Shown here: positions 6,248 to 6,456 of the stretch, piece after piece | Layout: the number at the start of each line of letters is the position of its first letter | How positions within the stretch are numbered: the stretch's first letter is position 1 | DNA from: JAEUOS01 sp046160545 | GTDB taxonomy: Bacteria; Pseudomonadota; Gammaproteobacteria; Burkholderiales; JAEUOS01 | Direction of reading: 5' to 3' | Length of the DNA stretch: 6,456 nt | Assembly: GCA_046160545.1 (NCBI GenBank) | Contig: JBJXGS010000297.1 | Coordinates: 1-6,456, forward strand | Notes under the pieces: model-generated | Seen by the model: only the letters and a program-made list of their open reading frames with translations | Told to the model about the DNA's origin: nothing | Databases searched by the model: none | Position numbers and translations under genes: made by a program

Positions 6248-6456
6248 CCGATGGTTCGCTGCTTTACTCAGGAAAGGGGCACGCTTGCGCTGCGTCAGCA
6301 GTCGGGGCCGTTCGAATGCGCGTATGGTCAAGCGACGAAACTCGCCGTTTCCAAGCCACGATCCAGCACGTAGGCCCGGGCAGCGTCCGGACTTCTCACC
6401 TGAGCTCATGCAAGCCGCTCCGTTGTCCACAAAGCATGCGTTCGTCGATTTCACGA
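6222..6456 (+). pseudogene. Out-of-frame C-terminal tail of the IS4 transposase, open at window end
   Basis: Reading from 6222, one base off the transposase frame, gives PPERPILRSRWFAALLRKGA, then SSRGRSNARMVKRRNSPFP (6297-6353). There is no stop through 6456, that is 78 codons. The RGR-N-x-R-x-V-K-R-R-x-S-P-F-P pattern matches the basic C-terminal tail of IS4-family transposases. The segment joins smoothly after SGAFPP if one C is removed from the C7 run. It therefore belongs to the same gene and explains the otherwise empty 209 bases after 6247. The stop codon lies beyond the window. Programmed or slippage frameshifting on C7 could in principle join the parts; mutation or sequencing error is simpler. 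Confidence 0.75.

Larger units (their letters stand above)
4967..6456 (+). mobile_element. IS4-family insertion sequence, left part, right end outside window
   Basis: The element is inferred from the transposase plus the abrupt loss of TauE/SafE-like homology. The left end probably lies at about 4966-4985 (AATACTGTTCGTTTAGAGG), which resembles the A/T-rich terminal repeats of IS4 relatives. I found no inverted copy of it in 6248-6456, and the transposase tail is still open at the last base, so the right terminal repeat and any target duplication lie beyond the window. Codons such as TTG and CGA, and a less extreme GC content by eye, set this stretch apart from the host genes. Confidence 0.7.

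Noticed and set aside
6251..6373. Small 40-codon plus-strand open frame after the transposase stop
   Set aside because: It has no ribosome binding site, and the same bases in another frame encode the conserved transposase tail.
4979..6454. Minus-strand 491-codon open frame across the IS
   Set aside because: It is antisense to the DDE transposase, whose motifs are unambiguous on the plus strand, and no motif is seen in the minus translation.

Overview
The window is GC-rich bacterial DNA. The protein families and tight gene packing fit a catabolically versatile proteobacterium, beta or gamma, but no rRNA or other phylogenetic marker is present, so this is inference. It holds a lipid or side-chain oxidation cluster, a stress-protein gene, a membrane-protein gene, and an insertion sequence that has disrupted that last gene. 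Both window ends look like breakpoints.

Positions 1-840 carry the 3' part of an acyl-CoA dehydrogenase (ACAD) gene. About the first 100 bases, read on the minus strand, instead encode a recognisable internal piece of tryptophan synthase alpha (trpA). The ACAD N-terminal domain is therefore missing and replaced by antisense trpA, through either a rearrangement or a chimeric assembly. The second, full-length ACAD (837-2006) overlaps the first by ATGA. The pair resembles two-subunit (alpha2-beta2) ACADs such as those that shorten steroid side chains: only the second protein has a glutamate at a known catalytic-base position. A GMC-family FAD oxidoreductase (2090-3682) follows on the same strand and could oxidise an alcohol for the same pathway.

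Positions 3703-4149 (minus) encode a universal stress protein convergent with the GMC gene. Divergent from it, 4255 onward encodes a TauE/SafE (DsbD_2-type) membrane protein that loses family resemblance at about 4920 and has no stop codon of its own. At that point lie a 10-bp inverted repeat (4926-4966) and the left side of an IS4-family element.

The IS4 transposase (5027-6247) has an intact DDE triad and Y-R-E-K signature. A run of seven C at 6220-6226 shifts its frame, and the conserved basic C-terminal tail continues one frame over from about 6222 to the window's end. The IS right end is not in the window. No CRISPR array, RNA gene or defence system was seen. The most notable features are the two breakpoints, the frameshifted transposase and the split-function ACAD pair.
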